From positions 1 through 37,693 of the forward strand of contig JAAZJH010000046.1 of the NCBI GenBank assembly GCA_012800435.1: DNA of 37,693 nt. The letters are read 5' to 3'. The notes under the pieces were generated by a model. The model had not been told where the DNA came from. It saw only the letters and a program-made list of their open reading frames with translations, and searched no databases. The stretch comes from Clostridiaceae bacterium. Its GTDB lineage: Bacteria > Bacillota > Clostridia > Saccharofermentanales > DTU023. Positions 1-9,108 of the stretch are shown piece by piece; within the stretch, counting starts at the first letter, position 1; each line of letters begins with the position of its first letter. The position numbers and the translations under genes were made by a program.

Positions 1-4
1 TAAC

Positions 5-87
5 TGGTGCGGCCAACGAGACTTGAACTCGTACGGTCTCCCACACGCCCCTCAAACGTGCGCGTATGCCAATTCCGCCATGGCCGC
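5..87 (-). tRNA. tRNA-Leu (anticodon GAG)
   Basis: Read on the minus strand this folds as a class II tRNA. The acceptor stem (GCGGCCA with TGGCCGC) pairs perfectly, and the T stem is ACGAG with CTCGT around a TTCAAGT loop. The anticodon stem is CACGT with GCGTG, closing the loop TTGAGGG. The anticodon GAG lies at 51-53 and reads CUU and CUC leucine codons. The 11-nt variable region is of leucine type. The 3' CCA is encoded in the DNA (5-7), as is common in Bacillota. A well-formed promoter lies just upstream at 116-144. No second tRNA is visible inside the window; one could follow beyond the left edge. Confidence 0.95.
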
Positions 88-115
88 CATTGTCCGGCAC
101 ATCGCCGGCCACGTT

Positions 116-144
116 ATTATGTCAAAATGGATCGTGATTGTCAA
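116..144 (-). promoter_or_regulatory. Sigma-A-type promoter of the tRNA-Leu gene
   Basis: On the minus strand a perfect -35 box TTGACA (139-144) is followed after 17 nt by the -10 box CATAAT (116-121). The bases TGA directly precede the -10 box, which gives an extended -10. Transcription would begin near position 109, about 20 nt before the mature tRNA 5' end at 87. This is close to the housekeeping consensus and fits a strongly expressed stable RNA. Confidence 0.8.
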
Positions 145-168
145 ACTAATTCGGCGCATGATGTCCAG

Positions 169-197
169 TTGTCACCTGAACGATCGTCTTTTATAAT
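169..197 (+). promoter_or_regulatory. Sigma-A-type promoter of the ABC transporter operon
   Basis: The boxes TTGTCA (169-174) and TATAAT (192-197) are separated by exactly 17 nt, matching the housekeeping consensus at 11 of 12 positions. Transcription would start near 204, giving a leader of about 90 nt before the ATG at 295. The promoter diverges from the tRNA promoter, with only 24 bp between the two -35 boxes. Confidence 0.75.
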
Positions 198-208
198 CGG
201 TAAGGATG

Positions 209-241
209 TTTTTAGGTGTTCGTATTTTTACACCATAAAAA
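209..241 (+). other. Hairpin in the ABC operon leader
   Basis: TTTTTAGGTGT (209-219) can pair with ACACC and TAAAAA (230-241) with one bulged A at 235, giving an 11-bp stem around a 10-nt loop. It begins a few nucleotides after the predicted transcription start. The GGTGT/ACACC core could be an operator for a repressor or an RNA structural element. No adjacent regulator gene helps to decide. It lacks the GC-rich stem expected of a classical terminator. Confidence 0.4.
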
Positions 242-294
242 TATTAACAACGACTTGGCACAATGATGACAACGACGCTTCCGAGGTAGAGATA

Positions 295-1038
295 ATGATT
301 GAAATCAGGAATGTGAGTAAAAGTTATGACGGAAGAACCAACGCCGTTTCTGATCTCTCGCTCGATATTTGGGACGGCGAGATTTTCGGGTTTCTCGGTC
401 CTAACGGCGCCGGCAAAACAACGACACTGAAACTGATCACGGGTCTTCTTTCTCTTGATTCGGGATCTATAAAAATCAATGGACATGACATAGAACGTGA
501 TCCAATCAGAACAAAACGTGAATTTGCTTTCGTACCGGATAATGCCGATGTTTTTCCTCGCCTGAAAGGCATCGAATATCTGCGATTTATCGCCGACATC
601 TACGACGTCGATGAGCCAACACGTCTACAACGTATTGAAGAACTCACGACGCGATTCGGAATCCGTGATGTGCTGAACGACATGATTAAAAGTTATTCAC
701 ACGGTATGCGCCAAAAACTGATTTTGACCGGTGCCCTCCTCCATAATCCCAATGCTTGGATCCTTGACGAACCGATGACAGGACTTGACCCTGCCTCTTC
801 ATTTCAACTGAAACAATTGATGCGCGAGCACGCAGATGACGGTAAAATCGTCCTGTTTTCAACCCATGTTCTCGATGTCGCAGAGAAAGTCTGTGACCGC
901 CTGATCGTAATGGATGAGGGTCAACTTGTATTTGTTGGCACCATCGATGAACTTAAAGCCCGTTACCAAGAAGACGCTTCACTCGAATCGATGTTTCTTA
1001 AACTGGTCGGCAAGGGAGATGACCATGTTTTTGAGTGA
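295..1038 (+). CDS. ABC transporter ATP-binding protein
   Basis: A 247-residue nucleotide-binding subunit that would power the membrane partner encoded next. Visible motifs are Walker A GPNGAGKT at residues 35-42, an ABC signature variant YSHGMRQK at 134-141, Walker B with the catalytic glutamate in ILDEP at 156-160, and the H-loop histidine at 191. The length is normal for a stand-alone ABC-2-type ATPase. The reading frame stays open far upstream, but the ATG at 295 is chosen because GAGG lies 8 nt before it and because the family begins just before this point (IEIRNVSKSY). The stop codon overlaps the permease start by 14 nt, so the two are translationally coupled. Substrate is unknown; the YtrB/CcmA-like type is typical of exporters or peptide-stress transporters. 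Confidence 0.9.
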   Translation: MIEIRNVSKSYDGRTNAVSDLSLDIWDGEIFGFLGPNGAGKTTTLKLITGLLSLDSGSIKINGHDIERDPIRTKREFAFVPDNADVFPRLKGIEYLRFIADIYDVDEPTRLQRIEELTTRFGIRDVLNDMIKSYSHGMRQKLILTGALLHNPNAWILDEPMTGLDPASSFQLKQLMREHADDGKIVLFSTHVLDVAEKVCDRLIVMDEGQLVFVGTIDELKARYQEDASLESMFLKLVGKGDDHVFE

Positions 1039-2791
1039 TCTTCGTAAATATAGAATCATAATGCGGCCGCTCCTTAAAGAGATGGTCTATAGCGGCGGCG
1101 TTACAGGAGGATACAAGGACAGGAATCGCAAACGTTCGTTATGGAATAGAAGGCAACCTCGTTCGCCGAAGAAAGAGTCGCGCACCTCTACCATAGTCCT
1201 CATAATCTTTCTGTCCCTGATATTCAGTTTTTATTCTGTTATGTTCAGTCTTGGACTCACCGGACCGCTGATCGCTTTAGGTCAAGAAAACCTCTATCTA
1301 TCCTTAATCTCGACAATCATTCCTATTTTAATTTTTCTTTTTGGAGTACTCCAATCGATCACGACGCTATATCATGACACCAGTTTAGAAGCGTTGCTCG
1401 TGCTTCCTGTCAAACCATCCGTTGTCATTGCGGCGAAAATGACACAGGCATTTCTTCCTATCGCACTAAGCGTATTCTTATTCACATTTCCAGGACTTAT
1501 TGCGCATGGTCTGATCTCCGGCCGCCCGTGGTCCTTCTATCCGCAAGCGCTTCTGTATGTTCCCCTTTCGATGATTTCCCCATATGCCGTTGTGATGTCT
1601 GTTCTTCTCATCGTAATGCGCTATACAAAATTCGCGCGCAACAAAGACCGGTTTCAAATGGTGACGTCGATCATTTTTGTTTTGCTTTCCTTAGCGTTTG
1701 TATTTCTCCTTCAGACGATGCCGGAGAGCGATTCAGGCGAACTTCTGTTTTTGCACCAGGAGGGAGTCGCCGTTTTTGTTACGGGGGCCAACCGCTTTAT
1801 CCCTTCCGCATGGCTAGGGACGGCAATGCTATCGAGCTCTGCCTCTTGGCGTACAATGCTATACGGTGTTCTACTGTTCATCATGGCTCTGCTTTTGCTG
1901 GTGCTTCTTTTTGCCCTTGCTAACCGTCTTTATCTGCCCGGTGTTCTAGGCGTAAAGGGAGGCGCTTCCAAATCAAAACGTCACTCGAGACGGTCACTAT
2001 CGCGTTTATTGCGTAAGCGAAGCCCTTATCGAGCGATCGTTAATCGAGAATGGCGCCTGCTATTTAGAACACCGGCTTTTTTTACACAGACAATTCTTCC
2101 CATACTTCTGATGCCGCCTTTTTTCGCAATTATGTTCTTTGTTGTATTTACAAGGGAACTCCCAGTTGAAATTAATCTTCCGCTCTTGTCAGAAATATTT
2201 TTCCATACAGAACTATGGAAAGACTACTTGTGGATCATTGCGCTTGTCGTATCCGGCATGTCTTCCTTTCTTAGCGGATCAAGCACCATTACCGCGACGG
2301 CCATTTCACGACAGGGAAAAGATTTTTTCTACACGAAAACAATGCCCGTCCCGGCGAAAACACAGCTTTTGGCTTGGATGACTCCGGGGTACTCCATCAC
2401 AATCTTGCTGTGGTCATTGATTATCACCGTCATAGGGATTATCTTCAGACCGCCTCTCTTATTTATCTTGTTTGTTCTCTTTTTCGCTCTGCTTAACAGC
2501 ACACTGCCTCAACTCGTAACACTTTTCGTAGATTTGAAACATCCCCTGCTTGACTGGGAAAATGAGATCCAGGCGGTCAAAAACACCAGAAGCGTTATGG
2601 TGTCCGCGATCGGCGTTTTCGTTTATACTCTATTGCTGGTTGCATTGGCGTTCATCACGCGTACTCTTACATCCGGCAATCACACGATCACGATTCTGGT
2701 TTTAGGCTTGGTACCACTCGCCGCAACGGTCGGATTAGCGATGTCTCTCTTCCGAAATGCGGATCGTCATCTGCAAAGAATGGATGTGTAG
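1025..2791 (+). CDS. ABC-2-type transporter permease (about 12 membrane segments)
   Basis: This 588-residue integral membrane protein is the likely partner of the ATPase just upstream. Hydrophobic segments lie roughly at residues 55-80, 90-115, 140-162, 178-198, 212-230, 277-300, 352-376, 400-420, 455-475, 477-500, 525-546 and 553-574. A basic cytoplasmic stretch (about 310-340) separates two halves of about six segments each. A stretch near 428-445 (SRQGKDFFYTKTMPVP) resembles large clostridial ABC-2 permeases, as far as I can recall. The ATG at 1025 has AAGGGAG 6 nt upstream (1012-1018). The open frame extends to 914, but that part overlaps the ATPase and carries no start signal. Substrate cannot be inferred. 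Confidence 0.82.
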   Translation: MFLSDLRKYRIIMRPLLKEMVYSGGVTGGYKDRNRKRSLWNRRQPRSPKKESRTSTIVLIIFLSLIFSFYSVMFSLGLTGPLIALGQENLYLSLISTIIPILIFLFGVLQSITTLYHDTSLEALLVLPVKPSVVIAAKMTQAFLPIALSVFLFTFPGLIAHGLISGRPWSFYPQALLYVPLSMISPYAVVMSVLLIVMRYTKFARNKDRFQMVTSIIFVLLSLAFVFLLQTMPESDSGELLFLHQEGVAVFVTGANRFIPSAWLGTAMLSSSASWRTMLYGVLLFIMALLLLVLLFALANRLYLPGVLGVKGGASKSKRHSRRSLSRLLRKRSPYRAIVNREWRLLFRTPAFFTQTILPILLMPPFFAIMFFVVFTRELPVEINLPLLSEIFFHTELWKDYLWIIALVVSGMSSFLSGSSTITATAISRQGKDFFYTKTMPVPAKTQLLAWMTPGYSITILLWSLIITVIGIIFRPPLLFILFVLFFALLNSTLPQLVTLFVDLKHPLLDWENEIQAVKNTRSVMVSAIGVFVYTLLLVALAFITRTLTSGNHTITILVLGLVPLAATVGLAMSLFRNADRHLQRMDV

Positions 2792-2842
2792 TGTAAAGTA
2801 ATATAGGACATAAAATTTTTCACAATTAAAAAGGAGTAATAC

Positions 2843-4084
2843 ATGACAAAACTGAAAGGTAATCTCATCTTCGGTCAATCCGGCGGACCGACCTCGGTCA
2901 TCAACTCAAGCGCTGCAGGCGTTTTTCTCGAAGCGCTCGATCATCCGGACATCATTCCCCGTGTTTTCGGCATGAAAAACGGCATCGAAGGATTTCTCGA
3001 TGACAAACTATACGACATCAGCGCGGAGGATCGTTCCGAACTGGAGCTCCTGACCGGAACACCCTCCTCGAACCTAGGAACATGCCGCTACAAGCTTGCC
3101 GATCCGAAAAAGGACGATACCGATTATTTGAAGATCCTCGATCTTTGCAAGAAACACGACATCCGTTATTTCTTCTACAACGGCGGCAACGACTCGATGG
3201 ATACCTGCCTCAAAGTTTCAAAATTCTTAGCATCACAAAATTACGAGTGCCGTGTCATTGGTATTCCTAAGACTGTTGATAACGATCTTTGCGGTACGGA
3301 TCATTGCCCCGGCTTCCCTTCTGCTGCGCGTTATGTGGCTACATCTATCTCTGAAGTCTGGCACGATGCACATTCGTATGATCTTCCAATGGTAGTCGTC
3401 TTTGAATGCATGGGACGCCATGCCGGATGGCTAACCGCAGCATCCGCGCTCGCCGGTGAGATAGGTTGCGGACCCGATTTGATTTATGTTCCGGAAATTC
3501 CGTTCGATTTTGAACGTATGATCGAAGATACAAAAAACTGTCTTGATAAGAAGAAAATTGTACTGATCAGTGTGTCGGAAGGTCTGCGCCTCGAAGACGG
3601 CTCCCTATTTGCTGAGTCTTACGGCGCTCGCTCTGCTGATGCGTTTGGACATAAACAGCTTGGAGGAACCGCAGCAATGATGGCGGAGAGCATTAAAGAA
3701 GCCCTTGACATCAAAGTCCGCGGAATCGAATTTTCTCTTCTGCAACGTTGCGGCGCGCATCTGGCGTCCGGCACAGATATCTGGAAAGCTGTCGAAGCAG
3801 GTCGCGCAGGTGTAAAAGCGGCCATCGAAGGTACATCTGATGTAATGATGGGCTTTGAGAGGCTTCAAAACAATCCTTACAAGTCCAAGATCATCCATGT
3901 CCCCTTTGAGGTCGTCGCTAACCATGAGAAGACTCTGCCGCTTGAGTGGATTAACGACGCGGGCAACAATATTGAACGCTCGTTCATTGATTATGCATTG
4001 CCCTTGATTCAAGGTTCTGCAGAACAGAAATACGAAAATGGTCTTCCGCGCTTCGCACGTCTGAAAAAAATCTTAGTGAAATAA
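2843..4084 (+). CDS. pfp: Pyrophosphate-dependent 6-phosphofructokinase (PfkA family)
   Basis: It phosphorylates fructose 6-phosphate to fructose 1,6-bisphosphate in glycolysis in the cytoplasm. The 413 residues begin with the phosphate-donor loop GQSGGPTSVIN (11-21). At the two positions that set donor choice in this family it has GGNDS (114-118) and PKTVDND (142-148). The aspartate after GGN and the lysine after P replace the two glycines of ATP enzymes, which indicates pyrophosphate as donor. The asparagine in GGNDS, where GGDDS is common, is a subgroup variation. MGRHAGW (190-196) is the substrate-binding motif. The ATG has AAGGAG 6 nt upstream (2831-2836). It lies 51 nt after the ABC permease and could be cotranscribed. 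Pyrophosphate use is inferred from sequence. Confidence 0.88.
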   Translation: MTKLKGNLIFGQSGGPTSVINSSAAGVFLEALDHPDIIPRVFGMKNGIEGFLDDKLYDISAEDRSELELLTGTPSSNLGTCRYKLADPKKDDTDYLKILDLCKKHDIRYFFYNGGNDSMDTCLKVSKFLASQNYECRVIGIPKTVDNDLCGTDHCPGFPSAARYVATSISEVWHDAHSYDLPMVVVFECMGRHAGWLTAASALAGEIGCGPDLIYVPEIPFDFERMIEDTKNCLDKKKIVLISVSEGLRLEDGSLFAESYGARSADAFGHKQLGGTAAMMAESIKEALDIKVRGIEFSLLQRCGAHLASGTDIWKAVEAGRAGVKAAIEGTSDVMMGFERLQNNPYKSKIIHVPFEVVANHEKTLPLEWINDAGNNIERSFIDYALPLIQGSAEQKYENGLPRFARLKKILVK

Positions 4085-4184
4085 TCAGCGGCAACTACAT
4101 AATCTCTCGAAACCATACGAGTACTCATGAGCTCTGATGATCGGTAATGAACTTTAAGAAAGTGCTCTAAAAACACAGAAATAC

Positions 4185-4221
4185 AGAACCCCTCCGGCAA
4201 TCGATATTCCCGAGGGGTTCT
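4185..4221. terminator. Bidirectional terminator between pfp and the glycogen operon
   Basis: The 10-nt arm AGAACCCCTC (4185-4194) pairs perfectly with GAGGGGTTCT (4212-4221) around a 17-nt loop. On the plus strand the last T continues into TTTC. On the minus strand the stem is followed by a U-rich stretch containing five T. It sits between convergent genes, so it can end both the phosphofructokinase message and the glg operon message. The rest of the 231-nt gap (4085-4315) shows nothing else. Confidence 0.75.
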
Positions 4222-4315
4222 TTCACACTCCTTCTTCTCACTGTAGGGAATGTATTGGTTGCCTTCGAATTTAGCAACTGACATTTATCCTATTCGATGC
4301 CGATGACAAATTGTT

Positions 4316-6517
4316 CTAGTCGTACTTGAATATAATAAAACCGTCGTAAGGATCTACCGTATCAGGCCATATTCCTTTGCTGAGTATTTTCTGCGGCTCA
4401 TTGCCGCGATTTATCGCAATAAATGCTTCATTGGGCAATCCGTCTTGATGTCTGAACACATCACGTCCCTCACTATCAAGGAAACGTCGCATGAAAATAA
4501 GATCGTCATGCGCCTCAATAATTTCAAAATAACCGCTCCTCAATACCCCTGCATTGCGACGAAGACGCGTTAATTTGCTGAATACAGGCATAAGCGCATA
4601 TGAATAAGCACCTTTCTTCGTTTTATGGGAAGACTTTGACGATGAGGCAGAGTGGAGATGAGCATTGACAAAAGCTTCAGCCTTGCGATATTCCTCCTGC
4701 AAAGATACAAAAGTCTCAAACATAAAAGGGAGTCTGACATTATCAGCCACATCAACACTGATTCCTTGCGTCAAAAGCTCGTATGCCCTTTCAGGATACG
4801 TTCTGCGATTGAAAGGGTCATCATACCCCTCCATCCCGATTTCATCACCGTAATATAAGGCCATAACGCCAGGGAATGCCAATTGCATTAAAGCAGCCAG
4901 CATCGTCAGCATCTCCCCTTTCCTGCGCTCGTTCTTGTTTAAGAAAAGAGATTGCTGTTGACGTCTGGAAGACGGCTTCTGGCGCCCGGCTAATAATGTA
5001 ATAACGCGACAAGTATCATGGCTTCCCATAAGGTTCATCTGTGTGTAGAGCGCCTCGGCAGGTGTTACATGAATTATTTTCTGTAGAGCGTATGCAAATG
5101 TCTCAGCAGTCACTTTGTCGGTCAGGAAATCAAGGACGTGACGCCTGAACTCATAGCCCATCACTGCGTCATGTGTCCTCCCGAAAAGAAAGTCACGGTG
5201 TTGGCCGTAGCTGATTTTTGACGTCGGTTCTTCCCACACTTCGCCGACAATGTAGGCGTCCGACATTTCTTTTTTTACACACTTGCGAATACGACGCAAG
5301 AATGTGTCCGGCAATTCATCCGAGACGTCTAGTCGAAAACCGGAACATCCGGCGCGCAGCCACTTTGCAAGCACACCGTCCTCACCTAACATAAAGGCGC
5401 TGTAAGTAAGATCGTCTTCGTTAATATTGGGAAGTAACGGGAATCCCCACCAAGCATCGTATGTGATGACACGATCTCTTCCGGAAAGATCCTTTACAAT
5501 AACAGAAGCCGCGTCATTCATTTCCGACGGCAAAAAACGGTACCACGACTCGTAAGGAGAATCGACAAGACCTAAGCGCGCCTGAAACGCGCCCGGAGCA
5601 TCGTAACGTCCGAACCGATTGAAATAGCGACTGTCAGCTCCGGTATGGCTCATGGCGATATCAAGGATCACACGTATCCCATGACGTGATGCTTCCTCAA
5701 AAAGTGCAATCAACGACTCATTTTGCCCTAAGATCGGATCGACTTTCAAGTAATCGCCCGTATCGTAGCGATGATTTGATTGCGCCTCATATATCGGGTT
5801 CAGGTACAACACGGTAACACCCGACGAAGCGAGACCCGGAAGCGCGTCGCGGATGCCTTTTAACGTACCTCCGAAGAAGTCGCAGGCTTGATATCCTTCA
5901 GGCGACTTTCCTTTGATATCAACGTCGTCATCCCAGCTTGAATGCCAGATTCGTTCTGGTCGCTTCTCGAAATGCTCTTTATGATCTTCAAAAGAAGTGC
6001 CGCCACGATTAAAACGATCAGGAAAGATCTGGTACATGACGGCGCCTTTCATCCAATCCGGGGTTCGAAAACCACGCGAATACACCGTGATTTGGAACCC
6101 GGGAATAGGCATAGACCCGTCAATAGAAAAGGGCAAACTGCGGTCACTCGAGACGCCTGTAAGCCCAAACGAATGGGGATCGGGAAAACACCAGAAGTAA
6201 CGTCGATCGGTAAGACGAACCTCAAACCAATAGAAAAAGAGGCCGGGTACATCACTCATCGGGCAACAACACGTATAAACGTTGCGTCGCTTGCCCGTCA
6301 AGGCATCATCCTCTGTCGCTGACTCCTCAAGCGTCATGAGGATGTGTCCCTTCGTAAAGGATTCAAGTCCGTAAACATAGAAAAGACGTGCGGACTTAAT
6401 CTTTCTTGCACCGTCGCCTTCCGCGACGAGTCGGATATTCACATCCGCCTCTACCGGAACAGGACCGGTCGGTGCGCGGTAAAAGGCAGACCGCACGTCG
6501 TGCCGTAAAGTTAGCAT
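4316..6517 (-). CDS. GH13 alpha-glucan hydrolase (neopullulanase/maltogenic amylase-like)
   Basis: A 733-residue glycoside hydrolase family 13 enzyme, probably intracellular since no signal peptide is seen. Residues 1 to about 130 form a beta-rich N-terminal domain like those of neopullulanases, followed by the (beta/alpha)8 barrel starting near MYQIFPDRFNRG. The four conserved regions are present: DIAMSH (286-291), GFRLDVSDE with the nucleophile Asp397, VGEVWEE with the acid/base Glu426, and GSHD with Asp501. It is the last gene of the glycogen operon and probably trims glycogen or maltodextrins. I chose the ATG at 6517, 4 nt after the glgA stop, because the homologous N-terminus begins there. 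GGAGG lies 15 nt upstream, which is long. A GTG at 6547 in the same frame has no ribosome binding site. Confidence 0.88.
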   Translation of the reverse strand: MLTLRHDVRSAFYRAPTGPVPVEADVNIRLVAEGDGARKIKSARLFYVYGLESFTKGHILMTLEESATEDDALTGKRRNVYTCCCPMSDVPGLFFYWFEVRLTDRRYFWCFPDPHSFGLTGVSSDRSLPFSIDGSMPIPGFQITVYSRGFRTPDWMKGAVMYQIFPDRFNRGGTSFEDHKEHFEKRPERIWHSSWDDDVDIKGKSPEGYQACDFFGGTLKGIRDALPGLASSGVTVLYLNPIYEAQSNHRYDTGDYLKVDPILGQNESLIALFEEASRHGIRVILDIAMSHTGADSRYFNRFGRYDAPGAFQARLGLVDSPYESWYRFLPSEMNDAASVIVKDLSGRDRVITYDAWWGFPLLPNINEDDLTYSAFMLGEDGVLAKWLRAGCSGFRLDVSDELPDTFLRRIRKCVKKEMSDAYIVGEVWEEPTSKISYGQHRDFLFGRTHDAVMGYEFRRHVLDFLTDKVTAETFAYALQKIIHVTPAEALYTQMNLMGSHDTCRVITLLAGRQKPSSRRQQQSLFLNKNERRKGEMLTMLAALMQLAFPGVMALYYGDEIGMEGYDDPFNRRTYPERAYELLTQGISVDVADNVRLPFMFETFVSLQEEYRKAEAFVNAHLHSASSSKSSHKTKKGAYSYALMPVFSKLTRLRRNAGVLRSGYFEIIEAHDDLIFMRRFLDSEGRDVFRHQDGLPNEAFIAINRGNEPQKILSKGIWPDTVDPYDGFIIFKYD

Positions 6518-6521
6518 GTGC

Positions 6522-7973
6522 TTAACGCGTTTCCTCCAAAATGTCACGATATAGTTGTTCGTAACTTTGCGCGGAGCGATCCCAGGAATAATCTCCGGCC
6601 ATCGCCTGATGTACCAGCTTCTTCCAAATGACCGGCTCTTCGTTATAAAGCTTCACCGCGTCTTTTGTCGTGAACAACAATTCGTGCGCGTTGATATTCA
6701 GGAAACCGAAGCCATTCCCTGTGTGATCATAACGATTGTATGCCTGCACAGTGTCTGCAAGCCCGCCCGTTTGCCTGACGATAGGCAGCGTGCCGTAACG
6801 CATCGCGATCATCTGTGAAAGTCCACATGGCTCGAACAGTGAAGGCATCAAGAAAATATCCGAACCTGCGTAGATGCGGCGAGCAAGCAAAGGATCAAAC
6901 ATGATGTACGCTCGCATACGATCCGGATGACGCGCTTCAATCTCGCGAATACGACGCTCATAGTTGGGATCACCCGATCCGAGCAGTATGAATTGAACAT
7001 CTTCTTCCAAAAGCTCGTCCAGAATGCGAACAAGAAGATCGATGCCTTTTTGCTGCGCAAGACGTGTCACCATAGAAATCAATGGAGTCTTTGGCTTTTG
7101 CGGCAGGCCGGCTTCCTGCTGAAGCGCCGCCTTACAGCGACCTTTTCCACGCACCCATGCTTTCTTTGAATAGCTGGCAGGAAGCGCCGGATCTTTCTCA
7201 GGATTATAAAGACCGATATCTATACCGTTGAGAATGCCCTGAACTTTCCAGCCTTGATCGCGCAGAACACCGTCAAGTCCCTCACCGTAATAATCCGTCA
7301 TGATCTCACGCGCATACGTCGGCGACACAGTCGTTACTCGGCTGGCATAAGTGATGCCTGCTTTCATGAAATTCGGTACACCATTCAAAAGCACTTTATC
7401 ATCCGTCATGTAATCGTCGGTGAGATCTAACAGATCCTGGACAACTTCGCATCCGTGAATGCCCTGATACTTTAGGTTGTGGACAGTAATGAGCGAATGT
7501 ACGTCCCGATGGTAACCGTTTTTTTGATAATGGCTTTCCAATAGAACCGGCATCATCGCTGTCTGCCAGTCATTCAGATGTAGAAGATCGGGTTGAAACT
7601 CCATGGGCTCGCCCATCACCTCAAGCACGGCTCGTTGAAAAAAGGCAAAGCGCTCAACGTCAAACGAGTAATCTATGTACAGATCGTCGTGTCCGAAGTA
7701 AAAATCATTATCGATAAAATAAATGGGAACGCCACCGACATCCATCGTGAAAAGACCGCTGTACATCGTGCGCCAACCAAGATTAATCATCGACCAGCGA
7801 ATAAAGCGCAATGAATCGCGATATGTCTGTTTAATTTTCTTATAAAGCGGCATAATAACGCGAACGTCGATACCGCGTTCCCGCAAAGCGGCAGGAAGCG
7901 AGCCGGCTACGTCGCCCAGCCCGCCGGTTGCCGCCAGCGGATTCATTTCTGACGTTGCAAATAAGATGTTCAC
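6522..7973 (-). CDS. glgA: Glycogen synthase, ADP-glucose type (GT5)
   Basis: It adds glucosyl units from ADP-glucose to the non-reducing end of glycogen. The 483-residue length and two Rossmann domains fit GT5. Visible motifs are GGLGDVAGSLP (17-27), HLNDWQT (132-138), HNLKYQG (165-171), the retaining-transferase motif EPCGLSQ beginning at Glu381, and RQTGG (400-404). The N-terminal lysine that usually precedes TGGL and contacts ADP-glucose is replaced by alanine (Ala15), a variant I recall seeing in other clostridial sequences. Translation starts at a GTG with AGGAG 6 nt upstream (7980-7984). It lies 25 nt after glgD and 4 nt before the GH13 gene, so it is part of the glg operon. Confidence 0.93.
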   Translation of the reverse strand: MNILFATSEMNPLAATGGLGDVAGSLPAALRERGIDVRVIMPLYKKIKQTYRDSLRFIRWSMINLGWRTMYSGLFTMDVGGVPIYFIDNDFYFGHDDLYIDYSFDVERFAFFQRAVLEVMGEPMEFQPDLLHLNDWQTAMMPVLLESHYQKNGYHRDVHSLITVHNLKYQGIHGCEVVQDLLDLTDDYMTDDKVLLNGVPNFMKAGITYASRVTTVSPTYAREIMTDYYGEGLDGVLRDQGWKVQGILNGIDIGLYNPEKDPALPASYSKKAWVRGKGRCKAALQQEAGLPQKPKTPLISMVTRLAQQKGIDLLVRILDELLEEDVQFILLGSGDPNYERRIREIEARHPDRMRAYIMFDPLLARRIYAGSDIFLMPSLFEPCGLSQMIAMRYGTLPIVRQTGGLADTVQAYNRYDHTGNGFGFLNINAHELLFTTKDAVKLYNEEPVIWKKLVHQAMAGDYSWDRSAQSYEQLYRDILEETR

Positions 7974-7998
7974 TAAAAACTCCTATCCTTACACGTGG

Positions 7999-9108
7999 TC
8001 AGACGATAGCGTTTTTCTCAATAACGATCGGATAGTCATCCTGACCGAGGAGACGAACGCCCATTTTGATGACTACGTTTTTATCAATGATGACATGGTC
8101 GAGCGTAACACCTTCCGAGATTTGGACATCTTGGAAAAGCACACTGTTCCTCACTTGTGCGCCTCGTCCGATGACGACACCGCGCGAAAGAACGCTGTTT
8201 TCAACATTGCCGCGAATCATACATCCGTCTGATGCCAGCACATTGCGCAGCGTCAAACTTTCGGGAGTGACAAGACAAGGTGCCCTGTTCTTAACCTTGG
8301 TGTAAATAGGATGCTCTTCAGAAAAGAGCTTATGTCTATTCTCATCATCAAGCAGTGCCATCGACGCGCTGAAATATTGCGCGATATTAGTAATCCGCAA
8401 GAGAAGATCATCATGGATCAATGTGCGAACAGTCAAAGTATCGTAAAGTCTGAACAAGTCAAGCGCTGAGAAATCAGAGTAACCGCGTGCCATCCGATCC
8501 TGAAGTATCTCAAGGAGAAGGTCACGCTTCAGCACAAGGAGACTCACCGCTCGAAGATCACTCTTAGGCGATGGATGATCAACCAGAACATCGGTTACAC
8601 GACCTCCATCGTCAACATCGATGGTTACGGCAGGGATGCTGTACTTGCCCTTATCACGGATACAGAGCATCGTTATATCAGCGCCGTTGACAAGATGCGC
8701 GTCAAGTAGCGGCAAGTACGACATACTGGCGACGAACTCACATCCGGAGATGATCACGTACTCCTGATGTCCGGATTCTACATAGTCGATAATGCTTTGT
8801 GAGTCAGTACGATCGGGACGGCGCGTTGTCATGTTGACATAAGGGGGAATCATGAAAAGACCCTGGCGTATACGGTCAAGATCCCACCACGATCCGGTGC
8901 CGGTGTGATCCATAAGAGATTTATAGCGTGTCAGCGCGACTATGCCAACACGACGGATGCCGCTGTTGACCATATTCGACAGTGTAAAGTCAATGATGCG
9001 GTGACGTCCGGCAAACGGTACTGCCGCAAGAGAGCGCGGTTCGTCAATCTTGCCTAAGCGTATGCGCTCGTTATCAGCAAGGATCAATCCCATTGCGTCA
9101 ATTAACAT
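7999..9108 (-). CDS. glgD: GlgD, non-catalytic partner of ADP-glucose pyrophosphorylase
   Basis: A 369-residue paralogue of GlgC with the nucleotidyltransferase fold followed by a left-handed beta-helix repeat region (about residues 260-369). The catalytic glycine-rich signature of GlgC is degraded here to [11 protein letters not shown], so it is probably a regulatory or structural subunit, as described for GlgCD pairs of Bacillota. Retained features include [11 protein letters not shown] and WWDLDR. The ATG at 9108 is preferred because AAAGGAG ends 8 nt upstream. The in-frame TTG at 9129 lies upstream of that site and inside glgC. The start overlaps the glgC stop by 7 nt, which suggests coupled translation and a fixed subunit ratio. 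Confidence 0.92.
   Translation of the reverse strand: MLIDAMGLILADNERIRLGKIDEPRSLAAVPFAGRHRIIDFTLSNMVNSGIRRVGIVALTRYKSLMDHTGTGSWWDLDRIRQGLFMIPPYVNMTTRRPDRTDSQSIIDYVESGHQEYVIISGCEFVASMSYLPLLDAHLVNGADITMLCIRDKGKYSIPAVTIDVDDGGRVTDVLVDHPSPKSDLRAVSLLVLKRDLLLEILQDRMARGYSDFSALDLFRLYDTLTVRTLIHDDLLLRITNIAQYFSASMALLDDENRHKLFSEEHPIYTKVKNRAPCLVTPESLTLRNVLASDGCMIRGNVENSVLSRGVVIGRGAQVRNSVLFQDVQISEGVTLDHVIIDKNVVIKMGVRLLGQDDYPIVIEKNAIV

Noticed and set aside
7-294. Upstream in-frame extension of the ABC ATPase
   Set aside because: It reads through the tRNA gene antisense and both promoters. The ATG at 295 has the ribosome site and matches the family start.
4009-4284. 91-codon minus-strand frame covering the end of pfp and the intergenic terminator
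   Set aside because: It runs through the strong terminator stem and antisense to the end of the phosphofructokinase, has no recognisable domain, and its protein looks like translated non-coding DNA.
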